DNA of 64,000 nt, taken from assembly GCF_902499115.1 (NCBI RefSeq), contig NZ_CABVPN010000001.1:248001-312000 (forward strand). Direction: 5' to 3'. A program made the position numbers and the translations under genes. The stretch is from Burkholderia diffusa (lineage in GTDB: Bacteria; Pseudomonadota; Gammaproteobacteria; Burkholderiales; Burkholderiaceae). Positions 43,185-55,367 of this stretch are shown one piece after another. Position 1 is the stretch's first letter; every line of letters starts with the position of its first letter. Below the pieces are notes generated by a model. The model worked only from the letters and a program-made list of their open reading frames with translations, was not told the origin of the DNA and made no database searches.

Positions 43185-43218
43185 AAAACCGCTGCCCGCC
43201 CGGCAGCGGTTTTTTTTC
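43185..43218 (+). terminator. Rho-independent terminator after rpoH
   Basis: AACCGCTGCC and GGCAGCGGTT ten-base stem with a five-base loop and a run of T. Confidence 0.95.
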
Positions 43219-43302
43219 GTCTGTTATTTCGCCTCGATCACGCCGCGTTAATCGACCGTATTGATCGGGTATCGGGCAAATTCCGGCCCCTTCCGCATAA
43301 CC

Positions 43303-43316
43303 TTGATCTACCTCAA
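43303..43316. promoter_or_regulatory. FNR/ANR-type site upstream of cydP
   Basis: TTGAT-CTAC-CTCAA differs from the FNR consensus TTGAT-N4-ATCAA by one base. It lies 172 bases before cydP, fitting oxygen control of cytochrome bd. Confidence 0.55.
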
Positions 43317-43487
43317 GTTTTGACATGCGCTTCGCGACGGTCTGCCGCAGCGCAGCACTCGGCATCGGAAAGCCGGCATTTTAAAATTGGCATGTCGGCT
43401 TAAAAGGATTAAAACAGCTTAACCGCCGTCATAAATCCGACGTAGAGTCGCCCCCAAACCCACGTAAATCGATTCAGGATAATCACC

Positions 43488-43501
43488 TTGATCTCGATCA
43501 A
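43488..43501. promoter_or_regulatory. Perfect FNR/ANR consensus overlapping the cydP start
   Basis: TTGAT-CTCG-ATCAA is a perfect match, but it covers the cydP start codon. As an activator at -41.5 it would start transcription inside cydP, towards cydA. It may also be chance. Confidence 0.4.
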
Positions 43502-43769
43502 TAAAGAGCCTGCGCCGCCTCCCCCGCAGGCCACCGGCACGCTCGGCTGGCGCGCGCGCATCGCCGCGTGGGCTCGCGGGCCAACCCTCGCCCGCGACAT
43601 CACCCTGGTGTTGATCGTCAAGCTGATCCTTTTGACGTCGCTCAAATACGCATTCTTCAATCATCCGCAGGCTGAGCACATGTCGCTTCCGCCTGCCGCC
43701 GTCGCCGAGAAGTTGCTCTCGGTACCGGCGCCCGCATCTACCGAGGGAGACCACCATGATAAGCAGTGA
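43488..43769 (+). CDS. cydP: Cytochrome bd small subunit CydP-like
   Basis: 93 aa with one membrane segment (ITLVLIVKLILLTSLKYAFF, about residues 38-57), preceded by a Pro-rich cytoplasmic stretch. The sequence and position upstream of cydA match the CydP-type oxidase subunit. TTG start at 43488 has AGGA eight bases upstream; no ATG or GTG suits. The stop overlaps the cydA start by 14 bases. Confidence 0.78.
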   Translation: MISINKEPAPPPPQATGTLGWRARIAAWARGPTLARDITLVLIVKLILLTSLKYAFFNHPQAEHMSLPPAAVAEKLLSVPAPASTEGDHHDKQ

Positions 43770-45336
43770 AGTCGTCGATCTGTCACGTCTGCAGTTCGGC
43801 ATCACGGCGCTCTACCACTTCCTGTTCGTGCCGCTGACGCTCGGCCTGTCCTGGCTGCTCGTCATCATGGAAGCCGTCTACGTGATGACCGGCAAACAGG
43901 TCTACAAGGACATGACCCAGTTCTGGGGCAAGTTGTTCGGGATCAACTTCGCGATGGGCGTGACGACCGGCATCACGCTCGAATTCCAGTTCGGCACGAA
44001 CTGGTCGTACTACTCGCACTACGTCGGCGACATCTTCGGCGTGCCGCTCGCGGTCGAAGGGCTGATGGCGTTCTTCCTCGAATCGACGTTCGTCGGCCTG
44101 TTCTTCTTCGGCTGGAACCGCCTGTCGAAGGTCAAGCACCTGATGGTCACGTTCCTCGTCGCGCTGGGCTCGAACCTGTCCGCACTGTGGATCCTCGTCG
44201 CGAACGGCTGGATGAACAACCCGGTCGGCGCCGAGTTCAACTATCAGACGATGCGCATGGAGCTGACGAACCTGTTCGACGTGCTGTTCAACCCGGTCGC
44301 GCAGGTGAAATTCGTGCACACGGTGTCGGCCGGCTACGTGACGGCTGCGATGTTCGTGCTCGGCATCTCGTCGTGGTACCTGCTGAAAAAGCGCGACACC
44401 GATTTCGCGCTGCGCTCGTTCGCGGTCGCGGCCGGCTTCGGCCTCGCGTCGACGCTTTGCGTGATCGTGCTCGGCGACGAGTCGGGCTACACGACCGGCG
44501 AAGTGCAGAAGATGAAGCTCGCCGCGATCGAGTCCGAATGGGAAACGCAGCCGGCACCCGCATCGTTCACGCTGATCGGCCTTCCGAACCAGGAAGAACA
44601 GCGTACCGACTACGCAATCAAGATTCCGTACGCGCTCGGCCTGATCGCGACGCGCTCGGTCGACGAACCCGTGGTCGGCCTGCGCGAACTCGCGAAGCAC
44701 AGCGAGGAGCACATCCAGAGCGGGATGGTCGCGTACGGCGCGCTGCAGAAGATGAAGGAAGGCGACACGAGCGCGGCCACGCGCGAACTGTTCGACCAGC
44801 ACAAGCAGTATCTCGGCTACGGGCTGATGCTCAAGCAGTTCACGCCGAACGTGGTCGATGCGACGCCCGAGCAGATCAAAGCCGCCGCGAAGAAGACGAT
44901 CCCGCCGGTCGCGCCCGTGTTCTTCTCGTTCCGGATCATGGTGTTCCTCGGTTTCCTGTTCCTCGCGACCTTCGTCGCCGCGTTCTGGTTCTGCGCGCGC
45001 CGCCAGCTGCTGCAGGACAACCGCCGCTGGTTCCTGCGCTATGCGGTGTGGGCGATTCCGCTGCCGTGGCTCGCCGCGGAATTCGGCTGGGTCGTCGCCG
45101 AGCTCGGCCGCCAGCCCTGGACGATCGCGGGCATCCTGCCGACGCATCTGTCCGCGTCGAGCCTCACGCCCTCGGACCTGTACCTGAGCCTCGCCGGTTT
45201 CATCGCGTTCTACACGGCGCTGTTCATCATCGAGATCAAACTGATGTTCAAGTACGCACGCCTCGGCCCGTCGTCGCTGCATACCGGCCGCTATCACCAC
45301 GAACTCGCCGCGGCCAGCGAGCGCGCTCCGGCCTGA
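43756..45336 (+). CDS. cydA: Cytochrome bd ubiquinol oxidase subunit I
   Basis: Haem-bearing subunit of the high-affinity terminal quinol oxidase. 526 aa, multi-pass. It starts VDLSRLQFGITALYHFLFVPLTLG, which holds the haem b595 ligand His, and has GRQPWTIAGILPT near the C-terminus. GGGAGA precedes ATG 43756. Operon cydP-cydA-cydB-cydX. Confidence 0.95.
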   Translation: MISSEVVDLSRLQFGITALYHFLFVPLTLGLSWLLVIMEAVYVMTGKQVYKDMTQFWGKLFGINFAMGVTTGITLEFQFGTNWSYYSHYVGDIFGVPLAVEGLMAFFLESTFVGLFFFGWNRLSKVKHLMVTFLVALGSNLSALWILVANGWMNNPVGAEFNYQTMRMELTNLFDVLFNPVAQVKFVHTVSAGYVTAAMFVLGISSWYLLKKRDTDFALRSFAVAAGFGLASTLCVIVLGDESGYTTGEVQKMKLAAIESEWETQPAPASFTLIGLPNQEEQRTDYAIKIPYALGLIATRSVDEPVVGLRELAKHSEEHIQSGMVAYGALQKMKEGDTSAATRELFDQHKQYLGYGLMLKQFTPNVVDATPEQIKAAAKKTIPPVAPVFFSFRIMVFLGFLFLATFVAAFWFCARRQLLQDNRRWFLRYAVWAIPLPWLAAEFGWVVAELGRQPWTIAGILPTHLSASSLTPSDLYLSLAGFIAFYTALFIIEIKLMFKYARLGPSSLHTGRYHHELAAASERAPA

Positions 45337-45367
45337 GCACGCACCTGAAACGGAACAAGGAATCGCT

Positions 45368-46504
45368 ATGGACTATGCAACTCTCAAGCTGATCTGGTGG
45401 CTGCTCGTCGGCGTGCTGCTGATCGGCTTCGCCGTCACCGACGGCTTCGACATGGGCGCGACCGCGCTGCTGCCGTTCCTCGGCAAGACCGACGAGGAGC
45501 GCCGCATCATCGTCAACACGGTCGGCGCGACGTGGGAAGGCAACCAGGTGTGGCTGATCACGGCCGGCGGCGCGATGTTCGCCGCCTGGCCGCTCGTCTA
45601 TGCCGCGTCGTTCTCCGGCTTCTACTTCGCAATGCTGCTCGTGCTGTTCGCGCTGTTCTTCCGGCCGGTCGGCTTCGACTATCGCAGCAAGCGGCCCGAC
45701 CCGCGCTGGCGCGCGGGCTGGGACTGGGGCCTGTTCGTCGGCGGCTTCGTGCCGGCGCTGGTGTTCGGCGTCGCGTTCGGCAACCTCCTGCAGGGCGTGC
45801 CGTTCAAGTTCGACAGCGACCTGCGCGTAACCTACTACGGCGGCTTCTGGGCGTTGCTGAACCCGTTCGCTCTGCTCTGCGGGCTCGTCAGCCTCACGAT
45901 GCTGGTCGCGCACGGCGCCGCGTTCATCAAGATGAAGACCGACGGCGTGATTGCACGCCGCGCATCGGTCGCGCTGCGCGTGTCGGCGCTCCTCGCGGTC
46001 GTGCTGTTCGTGCTGGCCGGCGTGCTGATCGCGTCGACCATCGGCGGCTTCCACATCACGCACGCCGCGCCGACCGACACGGTCGCGAACCCGCTGCTCA
46101 AGGACGTCGCCGCCGGCTCGGGCCTGTGGCTCGCGAATTACGGCGAGTATCCGTGGATGATCGCGGCACCCGTGGTCGGGATCGCGGGCGGCCTGCTCGC
46201 GCTGCTGCTCGCCGGCTCGAAGCAGGAAAAGACGGCGTTCTTCTGCACCGGCCTGATGATCGCCGGCGTGATCCTGACCGCAGGCTTCTCGATGTTCCCG
46301 TTCATCATGCCGTCGTCGCTCGACCCGCGCAGCAGCCTGACCGTGTGGGATTCGACGTCGAGCCACAAGACGCTGCAGGTGATGCTGTTCGCGGTGATCG
46401 TGTTCCTGCCGATCATCCTGCTTTACACGAGCTGGGTGTACCGCGTGATGCGCGGCAAGGTCACGCATCAGTCGCTCGAAGAGAACAAGCACTCGATGTA
46501 TTGA
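45368..46504 (+). CDS. cydB: Cytochrome bd ubiquinol oxidase subunit II
   Basis: 378-aa multi-pass partner of CydA. It starts MDYATLKLIWWLLVGVLLIGFAV and carries DGFDMGATALLPFLGKTDEERR, the conserved CydB loop, then GATWEGNQVWLI. Begins 31 bases after cydA with a ribosome binding site (AAGGAA). Confidence 0.95.
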   Translation: MDYATLKLIWWLLVGVLLIGFAVTDGFDMGATALLPFLGKTDEERRIIVNTVGATWEGNQVWLITAGGAMFAAWPLVYAASFSGFYFAMLLVLFALFFRPVGFDYRSKRPDPRWRAGWDWGLFVGGFVPALVFGVAFGNLLQGVPFKFDSDLRVTYYGGFWALLNPFALLCGLVSLTMLVAHGAAFIKMKTDGVIARRASVALRVSALLAVVLFVLAGVLIASTIGGFHITHAAPTDTVANPLLKDVAAGSGLWLANYGEYPWMIAAPVVGIAGGLLALLLAGSKQEKTAFFCTGLMIAGVILTAGFSMFPFIMPSSLDPRSSLTVWDSTSSHKTLQVMLFAVIVFLPIILLYTSWVYRVMRGKVTHQSLEENKHSMY

Positions 46505-46558
46505 ACCCGGCCGGGGCGCCTGCGCGCCCTCGCCCACCGTTTCGCAAGGAGTCGGATC

Positions 46559-46681
46559 ATGTGGTATTTCAGCTGGATTCTCGGTATCGGCGTCGCGCTG
46601 TCGTTCGGCATCGTCAACGCGATGTGGCTCGAAGTGCGGCAGAAGCCGCAGGAAGCGCCGGTGCGCGCGCGTCGCGACTGA
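46559..46681 (+). CDS. cydX: Cytochrome bd oxidase small subunit CydX
   Basis: 40-aa single-pass protein. It begins MWYFSWILGIGVALSFGIV and continues NAMWLEVRQ, the CydX/CbdX signature. AAGGAG sits 12 bases before the ATG. It follows cydB by 54 bases and is followed by the operon terminator. It stabilises the CydAB complex in known cases. Confidence 0.93.
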   Translation: MWYFSWILGIGVALSFGIVNAMWLEVRQKPQEAPVRARRD

Positions 46682-46720
46682 TCGCGCGCGGGAGGCGCAC
46701 CGCCCCTCCCGTCCGGAACG

Positions 46721-46748
46721 AACCTCGCGTCACGCGAGGTTTTTTTTC
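46721..46748 (+). terminator. Rho-independent terminator of the cyd operon
   Basis: AACCTCGCG-TCA-CGCGAGGTT stem followed by seven T. Confidence 0.95.
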
Positions 46749-47234
46749 GTCCGTACCATCGGCGCACCCGCGATTCTTCGATGCCAATTTAGCGCCAGAT
46801 TGATACCACTTGAATACCAATCAAAGGTTTCATAAGATCTTTGAACACGGCCGCCGACAGGCCGAATCCATCGGGTGGGGGAGACATGCGAATCCCGTGT
46901 CTGGCGCGCGCCTGCGTGCCGAGTTGCCATGCGTATGCGGCAGCGTCTGCCGTTGCGATCATGCGCGGCCGGTCGAACGCGGCCTGCTGCGGCCGCATCG
47001 TTGCCGCGGCGTTTACCGTGCGCCGCCGATGAGCACCCTTATGCCGCCCCGCCGATCCGATCGGCACGCGTGCCCGCCTCCCGTTCCGTAACGCACGCCC
47101 CTGCGTGCCGAATGCGCGCGGTGCAGCCGCATCGCCCCGTGCGCGGGTATCTCCCGCAGCTCCATTGAAAGACCCCGATCGCAGCGACGTCGTCCCACGA
47201 CGCCGCTACGCCTACTTTTTTCTCAGGAGTTCGA
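46749..47234. other. Intergenic region upstream of hexosaminidase
   Basis: About 490 bases with no supported gene; open frames here lack family-like sequence. It contains two direct ATACCA half-sites (next entry) and an AGGAG ribosome binding site at the right end. Confidence 0.6.
46802..46819. promoter_or_regulatory. Direct NagR-like half-sites
   Basis: GATACCA and AATACCA are spaced 11 bp apart, one helical turn. AATACCA is the half-site of the palindrome upstream of nagR, so the hexosaminidase may belong to the same regulon. Confidence 0.4.
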
Positions 47235-49724
47235 ATGAAGCACACCTTGCCATCCTTCGTTGCCGGCCTGTTCATCGCAGCGCTGCCGCCTGCCGCGATC
47301 GGCGCGCAGCCGACACCGACCGCCGCCGTCGCCGTCGCGACTGCCGGCATCGCACAACCGGCCGCGCAAGCGGCCAGTCTCGCGACGCTTCTGTCGAACG
47401 ACCTCGCGCTGCGCGTCGCCGTCGACAACAACCACGCGGCCGCGGCCGGCGTGCCGTGCGCCGATCTCGGCGCCGACGGCGCGGCCTGCGCGACCGGCCG
47501 CCTGATCCTGCAGAACCGCGGCCACCAGACGATCGCCGACGGCGGCTGGAAGCTGTACCTGCACAGCATCCGACGCCTGCTGCGAATCGATCGTCCGGGC
47601 TTCGCGTTGCGGCGGCTCACCGGCGACCTGTACGAGCTGACGCCGCAGCCGGGCTCGGTGCGGCTTGCGCCCGGCGAACGCATCGAACTGCCGTTCGTCG
47701 CCGAATACTGGCTGCTGCGCTACAGCGACGTGATTCCGCGCCCGTACGTCGTCGTCGACGGCGCACCGCCCGCCGTGCTCCGCTACAACGACACCGACGA
47801 CGAGCTCCGCTATGTCGAATCGCTGCCGGCCGACGCGCAAAATAATTCGACCGGCAACGCGCCGCCCGTGGCGGCACGCCCCGACGCGAGCCGCGCGCTG
47901 CCGAGCGTGAAGCGCGAACAGCGGCTGCCCGGCACGCTCGACCTGCGCGGCATCGAGCTCGCGCTGCCGGACCTGCCGGACGTGCAGGTCGCGGCGCTGC
48001 GCGAACGTGCGACGACACTCGGGCTCGACGGCGCGCGCGTGCCGGTCCGCGGTGCCGTCGCACCGCGCCGGCTGCCGGCCGACATTGCGGTGCCGGGCGG
48101 GTACCGGCTCGCGATCGGGCCGCGCGGCGTGCTGATCGAAGGCTACGATCGCGCGGGCCTCTACTACGGCGTGCAGACGCTCTACTCGCTCGCGCCCGCC
48201 GGCGGCGGCCCGATCCCGGCGATGCTCGTCGAGGATGCGCCGCGCTTCACGCATCGCGGGATGCACGTCGACCTGGCGCGCAACTTCAAGCACCCGGCGA
48301 CGCTGCGCCGCCTGATCGACCAGATGAGCGCGTACAAGCTCAACCGCCTGCACCTGCATCTGTCCGACGACGAGGGTTGGCGTATCGAGATTCCCGGCCT
48401 GCCGGAGCTGACCGAAATCGGCTCACGCCGCTGTCACGACCCGAGCGAGACACGCTGCCTGCTGCCGCAACTCGGCTCGGGCCCCGACAACCGCTCGGGC
48501 GGCGGCTACCTGACGCGCGACGACTACGTGGCGCTCGTGCGCTACGCAGCTGCCCGCTTCGTCACGATCATCCCCGAGATCGACATGCCCGCGCATGCGC
48601 GTGCGGCCGTCGTGACGATGGAGGCGCGCTACCGCCGGCTGCATGCGGCCGGCCGCGAGCAGGAAGCGAATGCGTACCGGCTGCTCGATCCGCAGGACAC
48701 GACGAACCTGACGACGGTGCAGTTCTACGACCGGCGCAGCGACCTGAACCCGTGCGTGCCGGGCGCGCTCAATTTCGCATCGAAGGTGATCCGCGAGATC
48801 GCGGCGATGCATGCGGACGCGCAGGCGCCGCTGCACACCTGGCACTACGGCGGCGACGAGGCGAAGAACATTTTCCTCGGCGCGGGCTTCCAGCCGCTGA
48901 ACGGCACCGACCCGAACAAGGGGCGCATCGATGTCGCCGCGCAGGACAAACCGTGGGCGCGTTCGCCCGCGTGCACGGCGCTGCTCCAGCGCGGCGAGAT
49001 CAAGTCGATCGACGAGTTGCCGACGCGTTTCGCGAAACAGGTGAGCGCGGCGGTCGACGCGAACGGAATCGACACGATGGCCGCGTGGCAGGACGGCATC
49101 AAGCATGCGAACGGGCCGCAGGACTTCAGCACGCGATACGTGATGGTGTCGCTGTGGGACACGATCTTCTGGGGCGCATCGGACAGCGCGCGCGATCTGA
49201 GCGGCAAGGGCTACCTGACGGTGCTCGCGCTGCCCGACTACCTGTACTTCGACTTCCCGTACACGCTCAACCCGCGCGAGCGCGGCTACTACTGGGGCTC
49301 GCACGCGACGGACGAGTACAAGGTGTTCTCGTTCGCGCCCGAGAACCTGCCGCAGAACGCCGAAGTGATGGGCGATCGTGACGGCAACGCGTTCGAGGTG
49401 ACGGGCTCGGGCCCCGCGCCGCGCATCGAAGGCATGCAGGGGCAGGCGTGGGGCGAGGTGATGCGCAACGACACCTTCCTCGAATACATGGCCTATCCGC
49501 GGCTGCTCGCGCTCGCCGAGCGCGCGTGGCACCGGGCCGACTGGGAGCTGCCGTATGCGGCCGGCGTGCGCTTCAAGCGCGGCGACACGCATCACGTCGA
49601 CCTGGCCGCGCTGCAGCGCGACTGGGCCGGCTTCGCGACGCTGCTCACGCAGCGCGAATTGCCGAAGCTCGACCGGGCCGGCATCGGCTACCGGAAGCCG
49701 ACCTTCACGCTGACGAATCCGTGA
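47235..49724 (+). CDS. Beta-N-acetylhexosaminidase (chitobiase), GH20
   Basis: Hydrolyses chitobiose or N-acetylglucosaminides. 829 aa with an N-terminal signal segment, a carbohydrate-binding CHB-HEX domain (about 55-190), a GH20b alpha+beta domain, then the GH20 barrel (about 335-790). The catalytic Asp-Glu pair is in HYGGDEAKNIF near residue 540; RGMHVDLARNFKHP and LHLHLSDDEGWRIEIPGLPE are also typical. It converges on the nag PTS operon, consistent with chitin-derived sugar use. Confidence 0.93.
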   Translation: MKHTLPSFVAGLFIAALPPAAIGAQPTPTAAVAVATAGIAQPAAQAASLATLLSNDLALRVAVDNNHAAAAGVPCADLGADGAACATGRLILQNRGHQTIADGGWKLYLHSIRRLLRIDRPGFALRRLTGDLYELTPQPGSVRLAPGERIELPFVAEYWLLRYSDVIPRPYVVVDGAPPAVLRYNDTDDELRYVESLPADAQNNSTGNAPPVAARPDASRALPSVKREQRLPGTLDLRGIELALPDLPDVQVAALRERATTLGLDGARVPVRGAVAPRRLPADIAVPGGYRLAIGPRGVLIEGYDRAGLYYGVQTLYSLAPAGGGPIPAMLVEDAPRFTHRGMHVDLARNFKHPATLRRLIDQMSAYKLNRLHLHLSDDEGWRIEIPGLPELTEIGSRRCHDPSETRCLLPQLGSGPDNRSGGGYLTRDDYVALVRYAAARFVTIIPEIDMPAHARAAVVTMEARYRRLHAAGREQEANAYRLLDPQDTTNLTTVQFYDRRSDLNPCVPGALNFASKVIREIAAMHADAQAPLHTWHYGGDEAKNIFLGAGFQPLNGTDPNKGRIDVAAQDKPWARSPACTALLQRGEIKSIDELPTRFAKQVSAAVDANGIDTMAAWQDGIKHANGPQDFSTRYVMVSLWDTIFWGASDSARDLSGKGYLTVLALPDYLYFDFPYTLNPRERGYYWGSHATDEYKVFSFAPENLPQNAEVMGDRDGNAFEVTGSGPAPRIEGMQGQAWGEVMRNDTFLEYMAYPRLLALAERAWHRADWELPYAAGVRFKRGDTHHVDLAALQRDWAGFATLLTQRELPKLDRAGIGYRKPTFTLTNP

Positions 49725-49812
49725 ACGGTGAAGCGGTTGAGCAACTGAGCGGTTGCTGATCCACGCAAACGGTGCGCGGTGCGGACGAATGCATCGCGCA
49801 CACGCCCCGCCA

Positions 49813-49855
49813 AGAAAAAACGGCTTGCGACGTATCGCAAGCCGTTCTCGTTTTA
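49813..49855. terminator. Bidirectional terminator between hexosaminidase and nagE
   Basis: AACGGCTTGCGA-CGTA-TCGCAAGCCGTT, 12-base perfect stem, with A run on the left and TCTCGTTTT on the right. Confidence 0.92.
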
Positions 49856-49914
49856 CCGACCGGCGGCCCGAACCCGCCACGCGGACCGGGCCTGCCTCAT
49901 CGCATCATGCCGGA

Positions 49915-51675
49915 TCAGGCCGGTTGCGGGGCCGCCCCGCCGCCCGTCGACGTCAGGCGCGCGCCGAGCTGTTCCGCGTAGCGTGCCGCCGCGTTGCCGC
50001 AGACGATGTGGAACGTGTCCGGCGACACCCATGCGACATCGAGCGCGCCGAGTCGAGCGCGATCGACCGCCGATGCGTCACGCACGACGACGCGCAGGCG
50101 CGTGGTCGCGATCGCGTCGAGCGAAGCGACGTTGGTCGCACCGCCGAACACCGCGAGCCAGCGCAGCGGATCGGGATCGAGCGGACCGGCCGCCGCACCC
50201 GTGACCGGCTGAGCTGCAGGGGCCGTAGCCGTCGCCGCCGCGATGGTCGCGCCGCTGCTGATCGCCGAGCGCATCTCGTCGGCAATGATGTCGGCCTCGG
50301 GCCCGATGATCACCTGCACGCTGTTGCCGCCGCGCTTGAGCACGCCGCGCGCGCCGATCGACTTCAGTTCCGGCTCCGACACCTTCTCCGGATCGACGAC
50401 GGTCAGGCGCAGGCGCGTCGTGCATGCGTCGACGACCGTCAGGTTGCCGGCGCCGCCGAGCGCGGCGATGTAGCGCTGCGCACGCGGTGCCGCCGCCGCG
50501 CCAGCTGCCGGCGCGACGAAGCCGCCCGATGCGTACGACTCGGCCGCAGCGTCGGTCGAGGCCGGCTCGCGGCCCGGCGTCGCCATGTTGAACTTGCGGA
50601 TGAAGAAGCGGAACAGTCCGTAATACGCGACGCCGTATGCGATACCGAGCGGCACCGCGATCCAGCCCTTCGTCGACAGCCCATAGTTCAGCACGTAGTC
50701 GATCGCGCCGGCCGAGAACGTGAAGCCGAGCTTCACGCCGAGGATCTGGCAGATCGCGAGCGACAGCCCCGTGAGCACCGCGTGGATCACGTACAGCACC
50801 GGCGCGAGGAACATGAAGCTGAATTCGATCGGCTCGGTCACACCGGTCAGGAACGACGTGAGCGCCATCGAGAACAGCAGGCCGCCGACCATCGCACGGC
50901 GCTCCTTCGGTGCTTCGTGCAGCATCGCGAGACACGCGGCCGGCAGGCCGAACATCATGATCGGGAAGAAGCCGGCCATGAAGGTGCCCGCGGTCGGATC
51001 GCCCGCGAAGAAGCGGTGCAGGTCGCCGTGCACGAGCTCGCCGCCGGCCGGCGGCGTGAAGTTGCCGAACACGAACCACGCGAGCGAATTGATGATGTGG
51101 TGCAGGCCCGTGACGAGCAGCAGGCGGTTCAGGAAGCCGAACACGAACGCACCGATCGCGCCCGCCGTCGTCAGCCACTGGCCGGCCGCGTCGATCGCAT
51201 GCTGGACCGGCTGCCACACATACCCGAACACGATGCCGAGTACCACGCAGACCAGCCCCGTGATGATCGGCACGAACCGTTTCCCGCCGAAGAACGCGAG
51301 GTAGTCGGGCAGCTTGATGTCCTTGTAGCGGTTGTACAGCAAGCCCGCGACCACGCCCGCGATGATCCCGGACAGCACGCCCATGTTCAGCTTGGGATCG
51401 ATATCCTTCATGATCGCGGTTTCGATCAGGTAACCGATCGCACCCGCGAGTGCCGCCACGCCGTTGTTGTCCTTCGCGAAACCGACCGCCACGCCGATTG
51501 CGAACAGCAGCGGCAGGTTGTCGAAGATCGCGCCGCCGGCGTCGGCGATCATCTTGATGTTGAACACGTCCGGCTGTCCGAGCCGCAGCAGGATGCCGGC
51601 GACCGGCAACACCGCGATCGGCAGCATCAGCGCCCGGCCCAGGCCCTGTATCTTCAGAAACGGATTCCCGTCCAT
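49915..51675 (-). CDS. nagE: PTS N-acetylglucosamine transporter, EIIC-EIIB-EIIB'
   Basis: Takes up and phosphorylates N-acetylglucosamine. 586 aa: EIIC membrane domain (1-360, starting PFLKIQGLGRALMLPIAVLP), an EIIB domain with the phospho-Cys in VVDACTTRLRLT (about residue 420), and a second EIIB-like domain at the C-terminus where the matching site reads SLDAIATTRLRV: the cysteine is missing. The second domain cannot carry phosphate by the usual chemistry. EIIA is on NagF. Last gene of the operon. Confidence 0.93.
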   Translation of the reverse strand: MDGNPFLKIQGLGRALMLPIAVLPVAGILLRLGQPDVFNIKMIADAGGAIFDNLPLLFAIGVAVGFAKDNNGVAALAGAIGYLIETAIMKDIDPKLNMGVLSGIIAGVVAGLLYNRYKDIKLPDYLAFFGGKRFVPIITGLVCVVLGIVFGYVWQPVQHAIDAAGQWLTTAGAIGAFVFGFLNRLLLVTGLHHIINSLAWFVFGNFTPPAGGELVHGDLHRFFAGDPTAGTFMAGFFPIMMFGLPAACLAMLHEAPKERRAMVGGLLFSMALTSFLTGVTEPIEFSFMFLAPVLYVIHAVLTGLSLAICQILGVKLGFTFSAGAIDYVLNYGLSTKGWIAVPLGIAYGVAYYGLFRFFIRKFNMATPGREPASTDAAAESYASGGFVAPAAGAAAAPRAQRYIAALGGAGNLTVVDACTTRLRLTVVDPEKVSEPELKSIGARGVLKRGGNSVQVIIGPEADIIADEMRSAISSGATIAAATATAPAAQPVTGAAAGPLDPDPLRWLAVFGGATNVASLDAIATTRLRVVVRDASAVDRARLGALDVAWVSPDTFHIVCGNAAARYAEQLGARLTSTGGGAAPQPA

Positions 51676-51761
51676 TCAGTCCTCCAATCCTTGTCTCGTC
51701 ATTAATCGTCGTTGACCTAATTGCTTGCGTCGTGAAACGCTCGCGCGCCCGCCGTCGACGT

Positions 51762-54320
<2,559 letters not shown>

Positions 54321-54359
54321 CTGGGACTCCTCGGCGCGTCTCATCGGCTGTCTCGGCTA

Positions 54360-55367
54360 TCAGTGCGTTTCGGTGACTTTGTTCAGGTGGCGCGGCGTGT
54401 CGGGATTGCGGCCGCGCGCGACGGCGAGATCCGCCGCCATCACGTAGAACGAAAGAATGGCGGCGATCGGGTCGAGCGCCGAATGGGCGGACTGCGCGAG
54501 CGGCAAGGTCGCGCCGGGCGTGCCGGCGGGCGCCGCGAGCAGCACGGCCGCGCCACGTGCGCGCATGTCCTGCGCGAGCTGCAGCAGCCCGGCCTGCTCC
54601 GGGCCCGGCGGCGCGAACACGAGCAGCGGATAGTCGCGGTCGATCAGCTCCATCGGGCCGTGACGGACTTCGGCACTCGAGAATGCCTCGGCCTGGATGC
54701 CGGAGGTTTCCTTCAGTTTCAGCGCGGCTTCCTGAGCGATCGCAAGACCGAGGCCGCGGCCGATCACGATCATCCGCTCAATGCCCGCGAGCGCGGCAAC
54801 GGCCGGCGACCAGTCGAGCCGGCCGGCCTGCGCGAGCACGTCGGGCAGGCCGCGCAATGCCGTCATCAGCGCGGCGTCGCGCTGCCAGTACGCGACGATC
54901 TGCGCGGACAGCGACAGCATCGCGATGTAACTCTTGGTCGCGGCGACCGACAGTTCGGGGCCGGCAAGCAGCGGCAGCTGGTGCTCGCATGCATCGGCGA
55001 GCGGCGACGGCAGGACGTTGACGGCGGCGACGGTGCGCGCGCCGGCTTCGCGCAGCGCGGCCATGGTGTTGACGAGGTCGGGGCTCTTGCCCGACTGGGA
55101 AAATGCGATCGCGAGTTGGTCCTGCACCTTCAGCGGCGCCTGCTGCAGCGTCGCGACCGACATCGGCAGCGACGCGACGGGCACGCCGAGGCGGCTCATC
55201 GTCAGGCTCGCGAAATAGCTGGCGGCGTGATCCGAGCTGCCGCGCGCGACCGTCAGCGCGACGGCCGGCGGGTGATCGAGGAGTTGGCCCGCGAGCGCTT
55301 CGACGCGCGTGGTGTCGGCGAGTTGCGCGGCGACGACCTGGGCGGACTCGCGCGCTTCCTTAAGCAT
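54360..55367 (-). CDS. SIS-domain glucosamine-6-phosphate deaminase (NagB-II type)
   Basis: 335 aa of two SIS domains without the glutaminase domain of GlmS. ARGSSDHAASYFASL, FSQSGKSPDLVNTM and GRGLGLAIAQEAALKLKETSGIQAEAFSSAEVRHGP are the GlmS-isomerase-like signatures. Next to nagA it fits the NagB-II deaminase that makes fructose 6-phosphate. ATG 55367 overlaps nagA by eight bases; TTG 55376 is the longer option. Confidence 0.88.
   Translation of the reverse strand: MLKEARESAQVVAAQLADTTRVEALAGQLLDHPPAVALTVARGSSDHAASYFASLTMSRLGVPVASLPMSVATLQQAPLKVQDQLAIAFSQSGKSPDLVNTMAALREAGARTVAAVNVLPSPLADACEHQLPLLAGPELSVAATKSYIAMLSLSAQIVAYWQRDAALMTALRGLPDVLAQAGRLDWSPAVAALAGIERMIVIGRGLGLAIAQEAALKLKETSGIQAEAFSSAEVRHGPMELIDRDYPLLVFAPPGPEQAGLLQLAQDMRARGAAVLLAAPAGTPGATLPLAQSAHSALDPIAAILSFYVMAADLAVARGRNPDTPRHLNKVTETH

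Noticed and set aside
46810..47198. Short frames between cydX and the hexosaminidase
   Set aside because: No family resemblance, overlapping frames on both strands, and a regulatory-looking sequence instead.
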